From: Phascolomyces articulosus
Taxonomy: Eukaryota > Mucoromycota > Mucoromycetes > Mucorales > Lichtheimiaceae
Assembly: GCA_025677815.1 (NCBI GenBank)
Contig: JAIXMP010000005.1
Location: forward strand, 496,001-560,000
Reading direction: 5' to 3'
Length of the DNA: 64,000 bases
This document shows positions 1 through 13,032 of the stretch, one piece after another. The position numbers were made by a program, and so were the translations under genes. Numbering within the stretch: position 1 is the stretch's first letter; the number at the start of each line of letters is the position of its first letter. Below the pieces are notes generated by a model. It was not told the DNA's origin. It saw only the letters and a list, made by a program, of their open reading frames with translations, and made no database searches.

Positions 1-242
1 TTCTTTTACAACAATAATTCCAACAATAACAATAACAAAAAAAATATATTATATAACGCGCGTGTCATCATCAAAAGAAAAAGGGATTATTATTTGCAAC
101 AATAACAACCAGTAACAAAAGAGTATTATATTATTAACAACTCGACTTGATTGAAAAAAAAATACATTTCACCATAAAAAAAAGCATATCGAGTCCAAAA
201 AAAATACGAATTCCTTTTTTTTTTATATAACATCATCTCGTA

Positions 243-3200
243 ATGATACCGGGTAATGCTCGACACACGTCTCCGCGCACCCATCAAAGTAAACAAAAAC
301 GTAATCCCGTTCCATATCCTCGGGGAGGACGACATATAGGTGATGGTGTGTTACCTCATCAACAATCCCCTTCATCATCAACCACAAACGTTGCTCACCA
401 TGAACGTTCTGGTTCAACGGAGTATAAGGACCTTGAGTATTTATCACCACACCAACAACAAGCACAACAAACACAACAACAACCACATCAACAAAGTAAG
501 AGTCAGACTGACAGAATAAACCTTTATTCATCTATTTACTTTTTTCCCCCCTTTCTTTTCGCCCTACAATATAACAATCAAAAAAATAACATTTTATCTA
601 TATGTTAGCTTCTGATCCATCACTTTTATCCGTTTATTCAGCACCAAAAGATAAAAAGAAACCATTATTTCGATTCGGTAAAAAAAAGAGTAAGTGGCTG
701 TTTCTATTGTTTATCCAATATCATTATTATATGTATATGATTTTCGATGATGTATTTTGTTGCTATGGGAGATAGTGTGTCAAAAAAAAAGAAAGGATAT
801 CTATGGGCTTTGAAAGGGAGAAAGAGGAGGAGGAGTCTTTTACTTATCTATTGGGTCTATTGGGGGAGGAGGGGTTTCTTTTTACTACGTTCTTTATGGT
901 GTGTGTGTGTGTGTATACGTAATGGAATAAGGAAGAAAAAAGAAAATGATCTTTCTTTTGGTTCTAATCCATGGAATGGGATTTATCTATTTTTTTTATT
1001 ATTATTCTTGTTATATCGTGGTTTTTTTTTTTTGGCGTGTGATTGTATATATATGTATACATATGGGGTTCAAAAAAACGGGTCATGTTTCGTTACATAC
1101 ATACAAACATATATATATATATCTATATATATACGTACAAAAAAACAGGCCGATCTGACTTGTCTTCCGTCTCTACAGCATTGTCAAGTTCCGTGGGTAT
1201 CGCTGCAGGTGGTCCACAACCCATGGCAGCAACAGCAGCAGCAACAGCGAGTGGAATACACGGAAATGCGTCTATGACATCACTTCATCCTCATCCACGA
1301 AAACGATCCAACGAATGTGAATTTCGACAACCTCATCCATTAGACGCATCTTCTTTGGATGATTCTTCTATCATGACAGGTACTACCATCACAAGTCAAC
1401 GGTCTCCTTATAGTGGCTATTATAACATGCATGGTACTTATGGTGATCGAAAAAAATCGGGTGGATCGTATGCAAGCCGTAAAGGGAAAGATCGTGAGAA
1501 ATCTGAAGGTAGCTTTTCTAGTACCGGAAGATTGGATAGCGGATATCGAAGCAAGGTAAAATTTTATCTATTTTATTAATTGGTTTGAGAATTTTTATTC
1601 AATGATAATAATGTACTATTTTTGTATCATTATTTTAGGATACTATGGAATGTAAGCAGGATATATATATATATATATACACGAATGGGAATAGGATCAA
1701 AAGGAGATTGGGGAGTTTTTATTTATATATTTATTGTTGTTATGACCGGATAATTAACATATCCTAATTGTATAGTATATGTTGATCAAAATTTTGCAAG
1801 TATGGAGGGTATTGTCAACCCTGATTTTTATTCTGGACAACAACAGCAACAACAACAACATAATAATAATAATGGATATGGACATCCGATATTTCACCCA
1901 ATACAGGTAAGGTTTATTTGGAAAGGATAAGGAAGGAGAAAAAAGGGGAAAAACAGGGCATGCATGATTTTTTTTTGGGTTTTCCATGCAAGATGATAGG
2001 ATATTCATTGTTATTGTTGTGTTTTATATTTATTTACGTCAGCATCAGGATTCTGCAGAACCATGGGCGCCACCAGATAGTTGGGCTGTACAACCTGCAG
2101 AAACTATACCAGGATCTGATATACAATCTGCTACCATCATTGATGATGGTGCCTCAGAGTATGATGGGTATTCTTTAATGGAAACACAAAAATATGATAT
2201 GCCAAGAAAAAATGTAAGTAGCTTCAGAAAAAAAAAAGAGAGATGGAGTCAATGTTGTTATTCTGTTGTTGTCTATTATGAAAACTGAAACAATGATATA
2301 TAGTACTGTATTCGAATTTTTCGACCAGATGGTACATTTGCCACTTTACAGTTACCATTGTCAACAACAGCAAACGAGATTGTACAACGACTAGCAAGCA
2401 AATTTTTCATGCCTGATTTAAGCAAACTGAACTTGATGATCAAACGGAACAAATTAGGTAATAATAGGAGCTATCGATAAGATTTTGATTTTGGGGGGAA
2501 TGTTAACCAAATGACACTCTATAAATAGAACGAATTCTTCAACCAACCGAACGACCATTACAGTTACAAAAGACTTTACTTGAACAAATGGGATACAGTG
2601 AACAGGATAATATTGAAGATGTAGGACGAGAGGATAATTCATACTTGTTACGATACGTATTTGGTCAAAACATGGTACAAATAGCACACGAAGAAGCCGA
2701 TTATAGCGAACAACAACATATTGATTTACAAGCACGTAATTTACCCACTGTACCGATCTTTTTATACAATTACTCACAAAGGATTGTATCGCTCGATTTA
2801 TCGAAAAATTTACAAATGGAAATCCCTGTGGATTTTATACAAATGTGTCGACATCTCAAACAACTCTGGCTCGCTAACAATGACTATGTGGCTATCCCAC
2901 CATCGATTCGATTTGTACGTGGATTGGAACATTTAAATATTTCAGGGAATCGATTACGTGATTTACAACATGCTCGATTGGAAGATATTCCTGGATTAAA
3001 AACAATGCGCGTTTACAACAATCGATTGGAAAAATTACCTCGATCTTTTGCCGCGTTTAAACATTTGACGATGCTCTTTGTTTCCAACAATGCCTTTACC
3101 ACATTTCCTGAAGTCATTTGTGATATTACTAGTCTTGCTTACCTCGATATTAGTTTCAACAAAATCCAATCCTTCCCAGACGAAATTGGAAATCTCAAAA

Positions 3201-6200
3201 ACTTGGTTCGACTTTTTGCCATTGCCAATCGATTTTCTGGTAGTTTACCTCCCAGTTTTGCTAAATTGGAAAATCTACAAGAATTGGATATTCGTCAGAA
3301 TTTGATTACTGAATTAGATGTTCTTTCTGAATTGCCCAAATTGGAAATTTTATTTGTCGGTTACAATGCAGTCAGTATTGTTGGATGTGAATTCAAGAGT
3401 TTACGACAGTTGAAAATGACAAAAAATCATTTGACCCAGTTTAATTTGGGTGGTGCACGACGACCTTCGGAAGATAACAGTAATTACCATTTGCATCACC
3501 ATAATCAAAGCAACAACGTCACGGGTATTCCTGCTCCGATTGCTACTAGTTATGAAGGTGCCATGTTGACGGATTTGGACTTGTCTAGTTGTATGTTATC
3601 TTCTTTGCCAGAAGATGTATTTTTATATACACCATTGTTGGAAGAATTGGTTTTGGATAGTAATACGTTGAATTCGATTCCTTCCAGTATTGGTGCACTC
3701 CGTAAATTGCTTCGGTTATCTGTTCAAAGCAATTTCTTGGATAGTTTACCGTCAGAAATCTCTAAATTAAGTGAACTCAAGGTGTTGGATGCGCAAAAGA
3801 ACAATTTGAAAATGTTGCCCAAGGAGATTTGGTTATGTGCTTCATTACAAACACTCAATTGTTCTTCCAATTTATTGGAAACGTTCCCTAAACCATTTTC
3901 AGCACCAGGTGTAGCTCTTCATCTTCCCATGGCTCCTCAATCTGATGTTGTCGTTCCACCTTCGGTTGTCGCCAATGCAAACGATGGTGTGCTTCCAAGT
4001 CCACTAGGCGGTCATGCAGGTCAAGGTATGGTACCAGGGACCACAGGTGCCTTTAGAGATCCTAGTCAATCTTTGGATGATAATAATGCCATGGCTGTCA
4101 GTCCCGGGAGTACATTGCAATCACCACCCAATTTCAATCCGCCTTCTTTCTTTGCAAGTCCACGCAACCATCCACCTCCCTTGTCCTTGTCTCTTCGTCG
4201 TCTTTTCTTGGGCGATAATCGACTTACCAATGAAATCTGGTCACCACTCATGTTGTTCCTGGAATTACGAACACTCAACTTATCATTTAATGATTTGGAT
4301 GAAATCCCACCTGAACATTTATGTCATCAACATTTATACGAACTTTACTTGTCCGGCAACCATTTGACTTCTTTACCAGCCGATGATATCGAAAAACTCA
4401 GTTATTTGCGTGTCTTGGCAGTCAATGGTAATAAATTACAAACGTTACCCGCAGAAATTGGCAAATTGCGTAAACTGTTGGTATTGGATGTGGGTAATAA
4501 CGTATTGAAATACAATATTGCCAATTGGCCCTATGATTGGAACTGGTAAATCATTCTTCCCTCTTCTTCTTTATTGCTATGTAATTTATCATACACAAAA
4601 ACAAAAAAAAAGAACTAATCAAAACCATGTATAAAAAAACACATATAGGAATTGGAACTTGAGTCTCAAGTTCTTGAACTTGTCTGGAAACAAACGATTA
4701 GAAATCAAAAAGATGCACCCTGAAGCCCATGGACCCAAAGAAAAGGATTTAGCAGATTTCAGTGCCTTGACACGATTACGGATGTTGGGATTAATGGATA
4801 TTACTATATTGGGCGTATCGATTCCAGAAGAATCACCAGATCGACGTGTGCGTACATCACCTTCCGAAGTCAACAACATGGCCTATGGTATTGCTGATTG
4901 GTTAGGCTCGAATGAACATTTGGGAACATGGGACTTGGTCATGCCACGTTTCCAAAACAATGACGATGAAAGTATTTTTGGTCTATTTGATGGACGCAAG
5001 AGTTCACGTTCTGGTTGCAAATTGACCAAGTATTTAAATGATCATCTTACATATCATGTCATGAGCGAATTACGTAAACGCAAGGAAGATGATACAGTCG
5101 TTAGTGCGCTTCGACGATCGTTCTTGTCGTTGGAAAAAGGATTAGGTGGCCAAATTGGGGATGAAAAGGATTCAGGTGCTTCTGCTGTCGTCTGTTATAT
5201 TTTAGGCACCAAGTTGTATGTGGCCAATGTGGGTGATGCCATGGCCGTGATTTCTCGTAACAATGGTCAAGCTTATGAAATCACACACAAGCATATTTCA
5301 TTGAACCCAAGTGAAATCTCACGTATACGAGCTGCAGGCGGCTTTGTTTCCAACACGGGTAAATTGAATGGTGAACTCAAAGTTTCGCGTGGATTTGGTT
5401 ATTTTGATTTGATTCCTGTGGTCAATGCCAACCCTTATGTGGCGACGATCGAATTATCCGAAAATGATGAATTTGTCATTATGGCCTCGCGTGGCTTATG
5501 GGAGCGCATGAATTATCAAACCGCTGTAGATGTAGCACGAACAGAAAAGGATGATCTGATGGCAGCCGCTCAAAAATTACGTGATTTTGCTATTACCTAT
5601 GGCGCAGAAAAAGATTTAATGGTTATGGTCATTGGTGTGGGTGATTTGTTTGATAAACGTGATAAACGATTCCGTTATTTACGTGGTCCAGGACGTGGCG
5701 CGGCAGGTGCGGATGCAGCTGGTATCTTGTTGGATGATGTTTCTTTGGGCCCTGCTGGTTTATTGGGTGGTAAAAATAAACGAAGAGGAAAAGAAGAAGG
5801 ACCTGGTGATTCTACCTTGGCTCGTTTGGATCGTGAAGTCCCTCCTCCCATCAATCAAGTCGCTTTGGTCTTTACGGATATCAAGAGTTCTACCTTGTTA
5901 TGGGAAACGCAACCAGAAAGTATGCGATCGGCCATCAAAATCCACGATGCTGTCATGCGACGTACCTTACGTAGTGTCGGTGGTTATGAAGTCAAAACGG
6001 AAGGGGATGCCTTTATGGTCTGCTTCCAAAACATCACATCTGCTTTGTTATGGTGTTTTACGGTCCAATTGCAATTATTGGATGCCGATTGGCCAGCCGG
6101 GATCTTATCAACAGCCGAAGGACGAGAAATCATAGATCAAGAAACAGGTCAAGTGATTTATCGAGGTTTATCTGTCCGTATGGGTGTCCATTGGGGTACG

Positions 6201-7410
6201 CCTGTATTTGAACGAAACCCTATTACCAGTCGTATGGATTATTTTGGTCCTGTTGTTAATAAAGCAAGTCGTATCTGTAATGCAGCCGATGGAGGTCAGA
6301 TCTGTGTTTCATCAGATGTCGTGGCAGCATTACGTAATTTCCCTGGTGTTTTGGATGATAATACGTTGGGTATCGATGATTTACCTACCTCGGCCAACAA
6401 TTACTTGATCAGTCGCGATATTCAACAACTGAAACGTTTAGGTTTCCATGTCATGGAATTGGGTGTACGACGATTAAAAGGTTTAGAAACACCCGAAATG
6501 TTGAGTTTTGTGTTCCCTAAACAATTGGCTGGACGTATGGAATTGGAAGAACAAAATGCCATGTTGGAAGAAGGTACAGCCACAAGCACAACCAATGCAA
6601 CCTCCACAGCTGCAGGAACACCAGCAACCACAGGCGGCACGACGACACCTGCAGCAACAAGTGCACGAGGGAATAAATCACCTTCTGCTTCACCCCGCCT
6701 TTTAGCTACTGCTGAAACATCAAGAACAGCATCCCCTCATCCAACAGAAGAAGTGGAAGATGAAATGGATATGGAGGATAAAGATGAAATGGAACCTGAA
6801 GATCCGGCTGTAAGAGTGGTTGAAGATAGTTTTGCTAAAAGATTACCTCCAAGACCTTCTACCATGTCCATCAAATCCAAGAATAGTATCAACACTGCAG
6901 GTATACCTATGACTAGTCGAGCCATTGATCCAAGTCTTGTTTGTGCCTTGAATAGTTTGGCCATTCGATTGGAACGATTGACAACGGGGAATAAACAACG
7001 TATCACAAGTAATAGTACGACAATGACCAAGATGATTGAACGACATATCATGTATGATGCCAATGATGAAGAATTAATGACATTAATGGAAAATTTTGTT
7101 ACTCGTGTTGAGGTAAGCATTTAGATTGAGCCGATCGATCCATGAATTGATCGTTTGATAAAAAAAAACGTGGTAAAACGTGATAATAAGTTATTAATTT
7201 ACAATGAATGATGATGTATGATTTTATTATTAGAATGCGGTCTCGACACTTTATTTACACAAGGTCGGACATTTTGCTAATGTATTAGAAAAACTTGGTG
7301 AAGCTATTGAAGTGGATTCAATGCATATTTTACGAGCATTACAAATGTATTCTGATGTAGCTGGATTGACTGAGTCGCCTGCTGGTCTGGCCACTTCTTC
7401 TCAACAATAA
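243..7410 (+). CDS. CYR1: Adenylate cyclase, Ras-responsive fungal type (10 exons, ~1955 aa)
   Basis: Exons I infer: 243-495, 609-689, 1149-1555, 1639-1651 (13 nt), 1776-1906, 2043-2213, 2304-2457, 2529-4545, 4649-7112, 7234-7410; all phases agree. The enzyme makes cAMP from ATP at the membrane, normally under Ras control. Domains in order: low-complexity Ser/Gln-rich N-terminus; Ras-association domain about aa 353-403 (starts YCIRIFRPDGTFATLQLP); many leucine-rich repeats about 470-1090, interrupted by a Pro/Ser-rich insert about 858-955; PP2C-like domain about 1154-1407; class III cyclase domain about 1477-1697. Metal aspartates are visible in LVFTDIKSST (D1486) and KTEGDAFMV (D1529), and the transition-state pair in VNKASR (N1613, R1617). 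The last exon encodes a short helical tail, the region where CAP binds in yeast (family knowledge). The PP2C part looks inactive. The first ATG follows an A/T-rich leader; an upstream exon outside the window cannot be excluded. Confidence 0.93.
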
Positions 7411-8626
7411 TCTTCTTCTTCTTCCTCCTCTCCTCTCCCCCCTATTGTTTATAAACACATCCTTTTTATTATCATATCATTTGTCATCATCAACATCATT
7501 CTCCTCTTCTCCCTCATACCCTTTTTCTTTTTACACACAAAATCTTGAATGACTATCAAAAAAATAATAATAACCAACACTACAAAGTTTTTCTTTTCTA
7601 GTATTATTTTATTATTATTATCCTTCTTTTTACTATTATCATTATTATATTCTTATTATTACTCAATACATCTTTAACTCTCCCTCTCTCTTCTCCCACT
7701 TGCCGTTTTCCCTATAACAATAACTCCATCACTAACCTCAACAAACATTAGCATTCTTTTTGTTTTTTTTTATATCATTTTCCACTTTACGCACTCACAA
7801 TAGCACACTCACTCACTCACTCACATAACTATTTTTTTTTCTATAATCCATTCATATAACAACAACAATAACAATAACAACCACAACCACAAAAAAAAGA
7901 GATTTCAAAATGTTTTATACCAATTTTTATTATCCAATATATTTCAAACAAGAATGTGATTACGATAAAAGTTTTTCCGAAAATTAATTTTTTTATATAA
8001 CCACAAGGGTGTCAGTTCATAATATAATATGATATTTCATGAGTTCATATCATTCTTCGCACTGAAACCCTATATCAGGCTACAAATTCATTGGGGAAAA
8101 GGATGGATGATTGAACGGCCTATAAAGTTTAAGAAGAAAAAAGAATTAAGCCTTGAATAAGTTGGTAATCTAATAATTACAACACACACACGCGTTTTCT
8201 TATAATTCAAAAATTTCTTTTTTGGCCTGTTTACTTTTGTGTGGAAGTCTTCTCAGCCATTGTTTTTTTTTTTTTTGTTTCCTTCCTTTCCTTTCCCTTC
8301 TTTTTCTTTCTTTCTTTCTCTTTCTCTAAACCCTAAACCCTTTCAAGAGCAAACAACAAATCCAACCAAAGTGACTTTTCAACTTTTTTATTATTAAAAA
8401 ACAACAACAAAGAAAAAACAAGAGGAAACTTTTCTCTTATTTACCCTATCGGTAAAAAAAAAAACGACCATTCAAATATCACAGCGTACATAACACACAA
8501 ACATCCCACTGCGCTTATTGACTAATCTGTCTTACTCCGTTGAAACGTTCCCTCCCCTCCCTCCCTCTTTCCTACTCTTCTTCTTTCCATTCCAACCCCT
8601 CTCTCTTTGTTATAAAGCATTAGTAA
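7411..8626. other. Intergenic: cyclase 3' end and kinase A promoter
   Basis: No open frame with gene-like composition. It holds AT-rich 3' flank, an (ACTC)n tract near 7803-7823, long pyrimidine tracts at 8270-8330 and 8525-8610 just upstream of the kinase A start, and a telobox-like motif (listed separately). The C/T-rich stretch before the ATG is a common fungal core-promoter or leader feature. Confidence 0.7.
8327..8341 (+). promoter_or_regulatory. Telobox-like motif (TAAACCCTAAACCCT)
   Basis: Two abutting copies of a CCCTAAA-type unit sit about 290 bp upstream of the kinase A ATG, directly after a long pyrimidine tract. Such AACCCTAA elements are known binding sites of Tbf1/TRF-type factors in fungal promoters. 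Only two units are present inside gene-containing DNA, so this is not a chromosome end. Function here is inferred. Confidence 0.45.
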
Positions 8627-10839
8627 ATGCTGACTACCCAAAAAAGTGAATCTTTGGATGCACCTGTGGTAACAATAACAACAGCAACAACAGCACTCGA
8701 CTTTAATAATAATAATAATAATACGAGTAGTAGTGATAAACAACAACCACTCGATCATCCTATTCTTATAACTCGATCTTCTTCCAGCTTCCATCATTCA
8801 ATTTCGCATAATAAGCGGTCGATCGGAAGTACAGCAGATAATATCCTTCATAGTTTAAAAATATCAACGAACGTGCAGCATCAAGATCATTCGACACCAG
8901 CATCGCCGATCCCTTCGGCTTCCGATGCTCAGGTTGTCATTCAAAATATTGATGACTTTGTCATCAAAGGACCTATTGGTAACTTTTTTTTAAAAAAAAT
9001 ATGAAAAAAAATATCAAACATATTGATATATAATTTTCTACTCAATAGGTTATGGTTCATCAGCGGTCGTCTATAGTGCTGTCTATACACCATTGAATTA
9101 TCGAGTAGCACTTAAAATGATTGATTTGGATATGTTTGAGCGAAATCAAATCGATGAACTTCGAGTAAATATTTCTTATTTTTTTTTGGAACAAAAAAAA
9201 AAACATATGAAGATAAAGAAAGTGACCATTTGGTTAATGACACACGCTATCTCTATCATTATTATTATTATTTTAGCGTGAAACAACATTGATGGCATTA
9301 TCCAAACATCCCAATGTTTTGCGTGTACTTGGTTCATTTGTGGAAGGTTCTAAGTTATATATTGTTACTCCATATCTTGCTGGTGGTAAGGATTTTAAAA
9401 GAAAAAAAAATGGGGTGTGGGATTTATTATCTCTTTTACATAGATATAAAAATATATATAAGAGATAAGTTTATTTTATTTTAGAGATAAAAAGAAAAAG
9501 AGTTACTAAAAAAAGAAGGGGAAAATCTTATTAGGATCTTGTTTGGATATTATGAAAACGAATTTCCGTGAAGGATTGGATGAATTGAGTATCGCTACGA
9601 TTTTGAAACAAGCGTTAGAAGCATTGGCTTATTTGCATAAGAATGGACATATCCATCGAGATGTCAAGGCTGGTAACTTATTAATGGATGAAGATGGTAC
9701 GGTATTATTGGGTGATTTCGGTGTCTCGAGTTCTTTAATGGATACTGGTGAACGAGGTGTACGAAAAACATTTGTTGGTACAGTAAGTAATCTATTTAAC
9801 TGGAGATGTGTGTATATGCAAGTGTGTATGTATATGTGCTGCTTGCTGCTGTTGTTTGTGTGTGTGTGTCTATTACACTCTGCTCTGTACAGGATGTTTT
9901 GAGAAGGAAAAAGAGCCACGTGGTGCTTTTTTTACTTTTGCAGAAAAAAAAATTATAGACTGGAAACTGCTGCATATAATATTTATTTATTTATTATTAT
10001 TTTTTATCTAACCTTAATTTTATTATTTATTATTTATTATTATTTAGCCTTGTTGGATGGCACCCGAAGTCATGGAACAAGCTGGATATGATTATAAGGC
10101 AGATATTTGGAGTTTTGGTATTACAGCGATTGAATTAGCTACAGGCCATGCTCCTTTTGCCAAATTACCACCTCTCAAGGTAAAGTATCTATATATTTCT
10201 ATGATTTATGTATATTCAAACAAGTTTTTTTTGTATATATATAAATGTGCGACCTTCGTCTCTGTTTATACTCACGAGAACATATACAAATAATCCTAAT
10301 ATTTATAAAACTTAACATACATCTTGCATATTTCTTACTATTTTAGGTGTTAATGATGACTTTGTCTAGTGATCCACCTACGTTAGTAAGAGAAACAACG
10401 AAACATAAATATACACGTGTTTTTAAGGATATGATCGATCTATGTCTTAATAAGGATCCTGCTAAAAGGTAAAACAAATAGGAGAAGAAAGGAAAAAAGA
10501 GGGGGAAGAGCAAAATTTAATGTTATTATATAAAAAAACACACTTTCTTATCGTGATTTTGATTTATATATAAAATAGACCTACAGCAGAAAAATTATTA
10601 CAACATCAATTCTTTAAACAAGCAAAACGACGAGAATATTTGGTGAAAACAGTATTAACTGATTTACCACCCTTGGAACAACGTCCTCATAAAAAGATTC
10701 CACAACGTCAGATTTCCATCACCAAGACAGATGAATGGGATTTCCAAGATGATGATACCGATGAAACTTCTCCAGACGATGCTACAAAAGAGAAGCAACC
10801 TTCCTCTTCTACGAGTCCACAACAACCCACTGGCACTGG

Positions 10840-10871
<32 letters not shown>

Positions 10872-12426
10872 TGGGAAGTAATCAACAAGGAAGTGGTAGA
10901 CGACATATTTCATTTGGCGATGTAGTTGTCAAGAACCCACCACAACCTTATGCCACTGCATCTTCTGTCCAAGCTGAAGTCGTTGTAGCACCAACAAAAA
11001 AATCACGTTTTGTTGTTGAAGAAACATCGCGCGAACAACCTACAGATGTGACTGCATCCACAACGACTACAAGTAGTTTGGGAGGTATTCCTATTTCGCG
11101 ACAAGCCAGTATTGTTTCTGAATGTAGTAGTCCCATGTTAGCTCCTACCTCGGGTGCTGCTGCTGCTGCGATTGCCATGACAGATTCAGATGGAAGTGAA
11201 GGTGTGAAAAAGGGTCGTTTCAGTGTCAACAAACAAGCAGCAGAAAACAATCAAGCGACGGTGGATTCGACTACGACCACCTCCTCCGATAAATCGATTA
11301 CCAAATCATCCAGTCATGATAATATGGCAGCGATTGATAGAGCCGGATCGACGGATCGTAAATCAAGATTCGAGATTCATCATGGTGATCAACCCACAGC
11401 AGCAGCTACCGCCACTGCGACGAGTACCACCTCCTCTGCAGCATCTCCTCAACTTTCCGCTGTTACTGCATTGAATAATCTTTCATTATCGCGTGATAAT
11501 TCATTATCGTCTACCAATGGTCATGCTTTAACAAGAGATGGATCATCTCATTCTCGACTACCGGCAAGATACCAGCAACCTTTATCAGATACCATAACCA
11601 GTACCAAAGATGATCATAGTAGAAAGGTGGGTCGATTTGAATTATCCTCGGAATCAAGTCGACCTAGTATTAGTAGTAATCATAGTAACCATGATAAAGA
11701 TGGTAAGATGATATATATATATATATTTATATGGGATGAGAAATATATAAAAAAAAATGGGGAAAAAAAAGATAGATGATAAGGAATTGCTAACATATAA
11801 TATATATAAATATATATTTAGTGTTACATCCTTACGAATATTCTTCATCATCAAGTACATCTCCTTCCTCTTCTTTATCGCGTGGTCAATTATTACGAGT
11901 AGGGTCCGATCAAGTGATGCCCACGTTTCAAACACATATGGAGGAACTTCTTAAGGTTAATGAAACGCAACGTAATCTATTAAGAGAACTTTCTGGCATA
12001 CTTAAATCAACAACAACATCGTCTTCATCTACATCATCATTATTATCATCATCATCCATTTTAAAAAAATCAGCATCCACCATCGATACTACCCAACTGG
12101 AAAGGTAAAAAATATATTAATATAGTTAATGAATGTGAGAAGAGTTTTTTTTTTTTATGGGATGATTAATCCGGGAGAACGTTTTTTATTTTAGATCCAA
12201 TCCAAGCGTAGATGAGCTTTTATCGACTGTGGTAAATATCTTTTATATATACATGATTTGAGAATATACAATGGTATAAAGAAGTAGTTGAAGTTAACAA
12301 GATATGAATATAATATAGGATACATTGGAAAATCAACTTCAAACATCGATACGAGAAAATCAATCATTACAACGAGAAAATGAAGCACTCCGAAGGGAAA
12401 TTGAAAATCTTCGTCATAAGTCATAA
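8627..12426 (+). CDS. Ste20-family protein kinase, FRAY/OSR1-like (kinase A; 10 exons, ~876 aa)
   Basis: Exons: 8627-8978, 9049-9164, 9277-9385, 9535-9782, 10048-10179, 10347-10468, 10579-11702, 11822-12104, 12195-12231, 12319-12426. It is a serine/threonine kinase of the germinal-centre group. The Gly-rich loop [12 protein letters not shown] (about 115-126), Lys140 in VALKMID, HRD (233-235), DFG (253-255) and [16 protein letters not shown] are all present, so it should be active. FRAY/OSR1 assignment rests on [35 protein letters not shown] and [13 protein letters not shown]. The roughly 500-residue tail has a poly-Ala run, an HISFGDVV box, four RFx(V/I/L) motifs and a C-terminal coiled coil ([20 protein letters not shown]). 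I see no CCT docking domain. It is a tandem paralogue of the next gene. Substrate unknown; osmotic, ion or polarity signalling would be a family-based guess. Confidence 0.92.
10844..10870 (+). repeat. GCT trinucleotide repeat coding for nine alanines in kinase A
   Basis: Nine consecutive GCT codons in the tail of kinase A. A pure codon run like this is likely length-polymorphic. The paralogue has no matching Ala run; it has a poly-Gly run elsewhere. Confidence 0.9.
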
Positions 12427-13032
12427 CAATAATAATCATAATAAACCACAACCACAAAACACATTCATTCACGCTCATAAATTTCTGAAACGTGGAGATC
12501 GAATTTTTATACATATATTTTTTTGTGTGGGAGTGTATTCAAATAACCAAAAATCTATATAGTCCCCCCACAAAAAAACAACTATCGTTACTTTATTTTT
12601 TTAACACAACTTCTTTTTTTTTTCTTCTCTTCTTCTTTCTACACTATCATTTTTTTGTATTATAAAATAATATATATATATATATATATATATTAACGTC
12701 AAAATATTTTTATATATAATTATACAGAAAATAAGAAAAACACGTAAAAAAGAAGTACAAAAAATATATATTATATAATACTGTTATACCTCATCCACCC
12801 AAAAACAGAAAGAAACGAAAAAGAAAAAAATCCTTTTATTTTTTCACCAACCTCCTGTCTCTTTTTTTTTCTTTCTTTCTTATATATATAAAAAAAGAAT
12901 AATATCTGTGCTTTCCCTCCCAGTTTTCGGATGAATACGACGACCTTTACATTATTATACGAACAAAAGAATAGTAGTAGACGACAAAAAAGCACCAACC
13001 ACTTATTTTAAAAAAAAACCTTTTTTTAATAT
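12427..13032. other. Intergenic spacer between the two tandem kinases
   Basis: This 606-bp spacer carries the 3' flank of kinase A and the promoter of kinase B. It holds a TA dinucleotide tract about 12671-12691 and several poly-T/poly-A and C/T-rich stretches. No credible gene is seen on either strand. Confidence 0.7.

Noticed and set aside
3078..4367. Other-frame ORFs within the LRR part of adenylate cyclase
   Set aside because: Shadows of the LRR repeat periodicity in the true frame.
8327..8341. Chromosome end (telomere)
   Set aside because: Only two CCCTAAA-type units, with genes continuing on both sides.
8522..8797. Minus-strand ORF upstream of and overlapping the kinase A start
   Set aside because: Derived from C/T-rich promoter and Ser-rich coding sequence; low complexity, no family signature.
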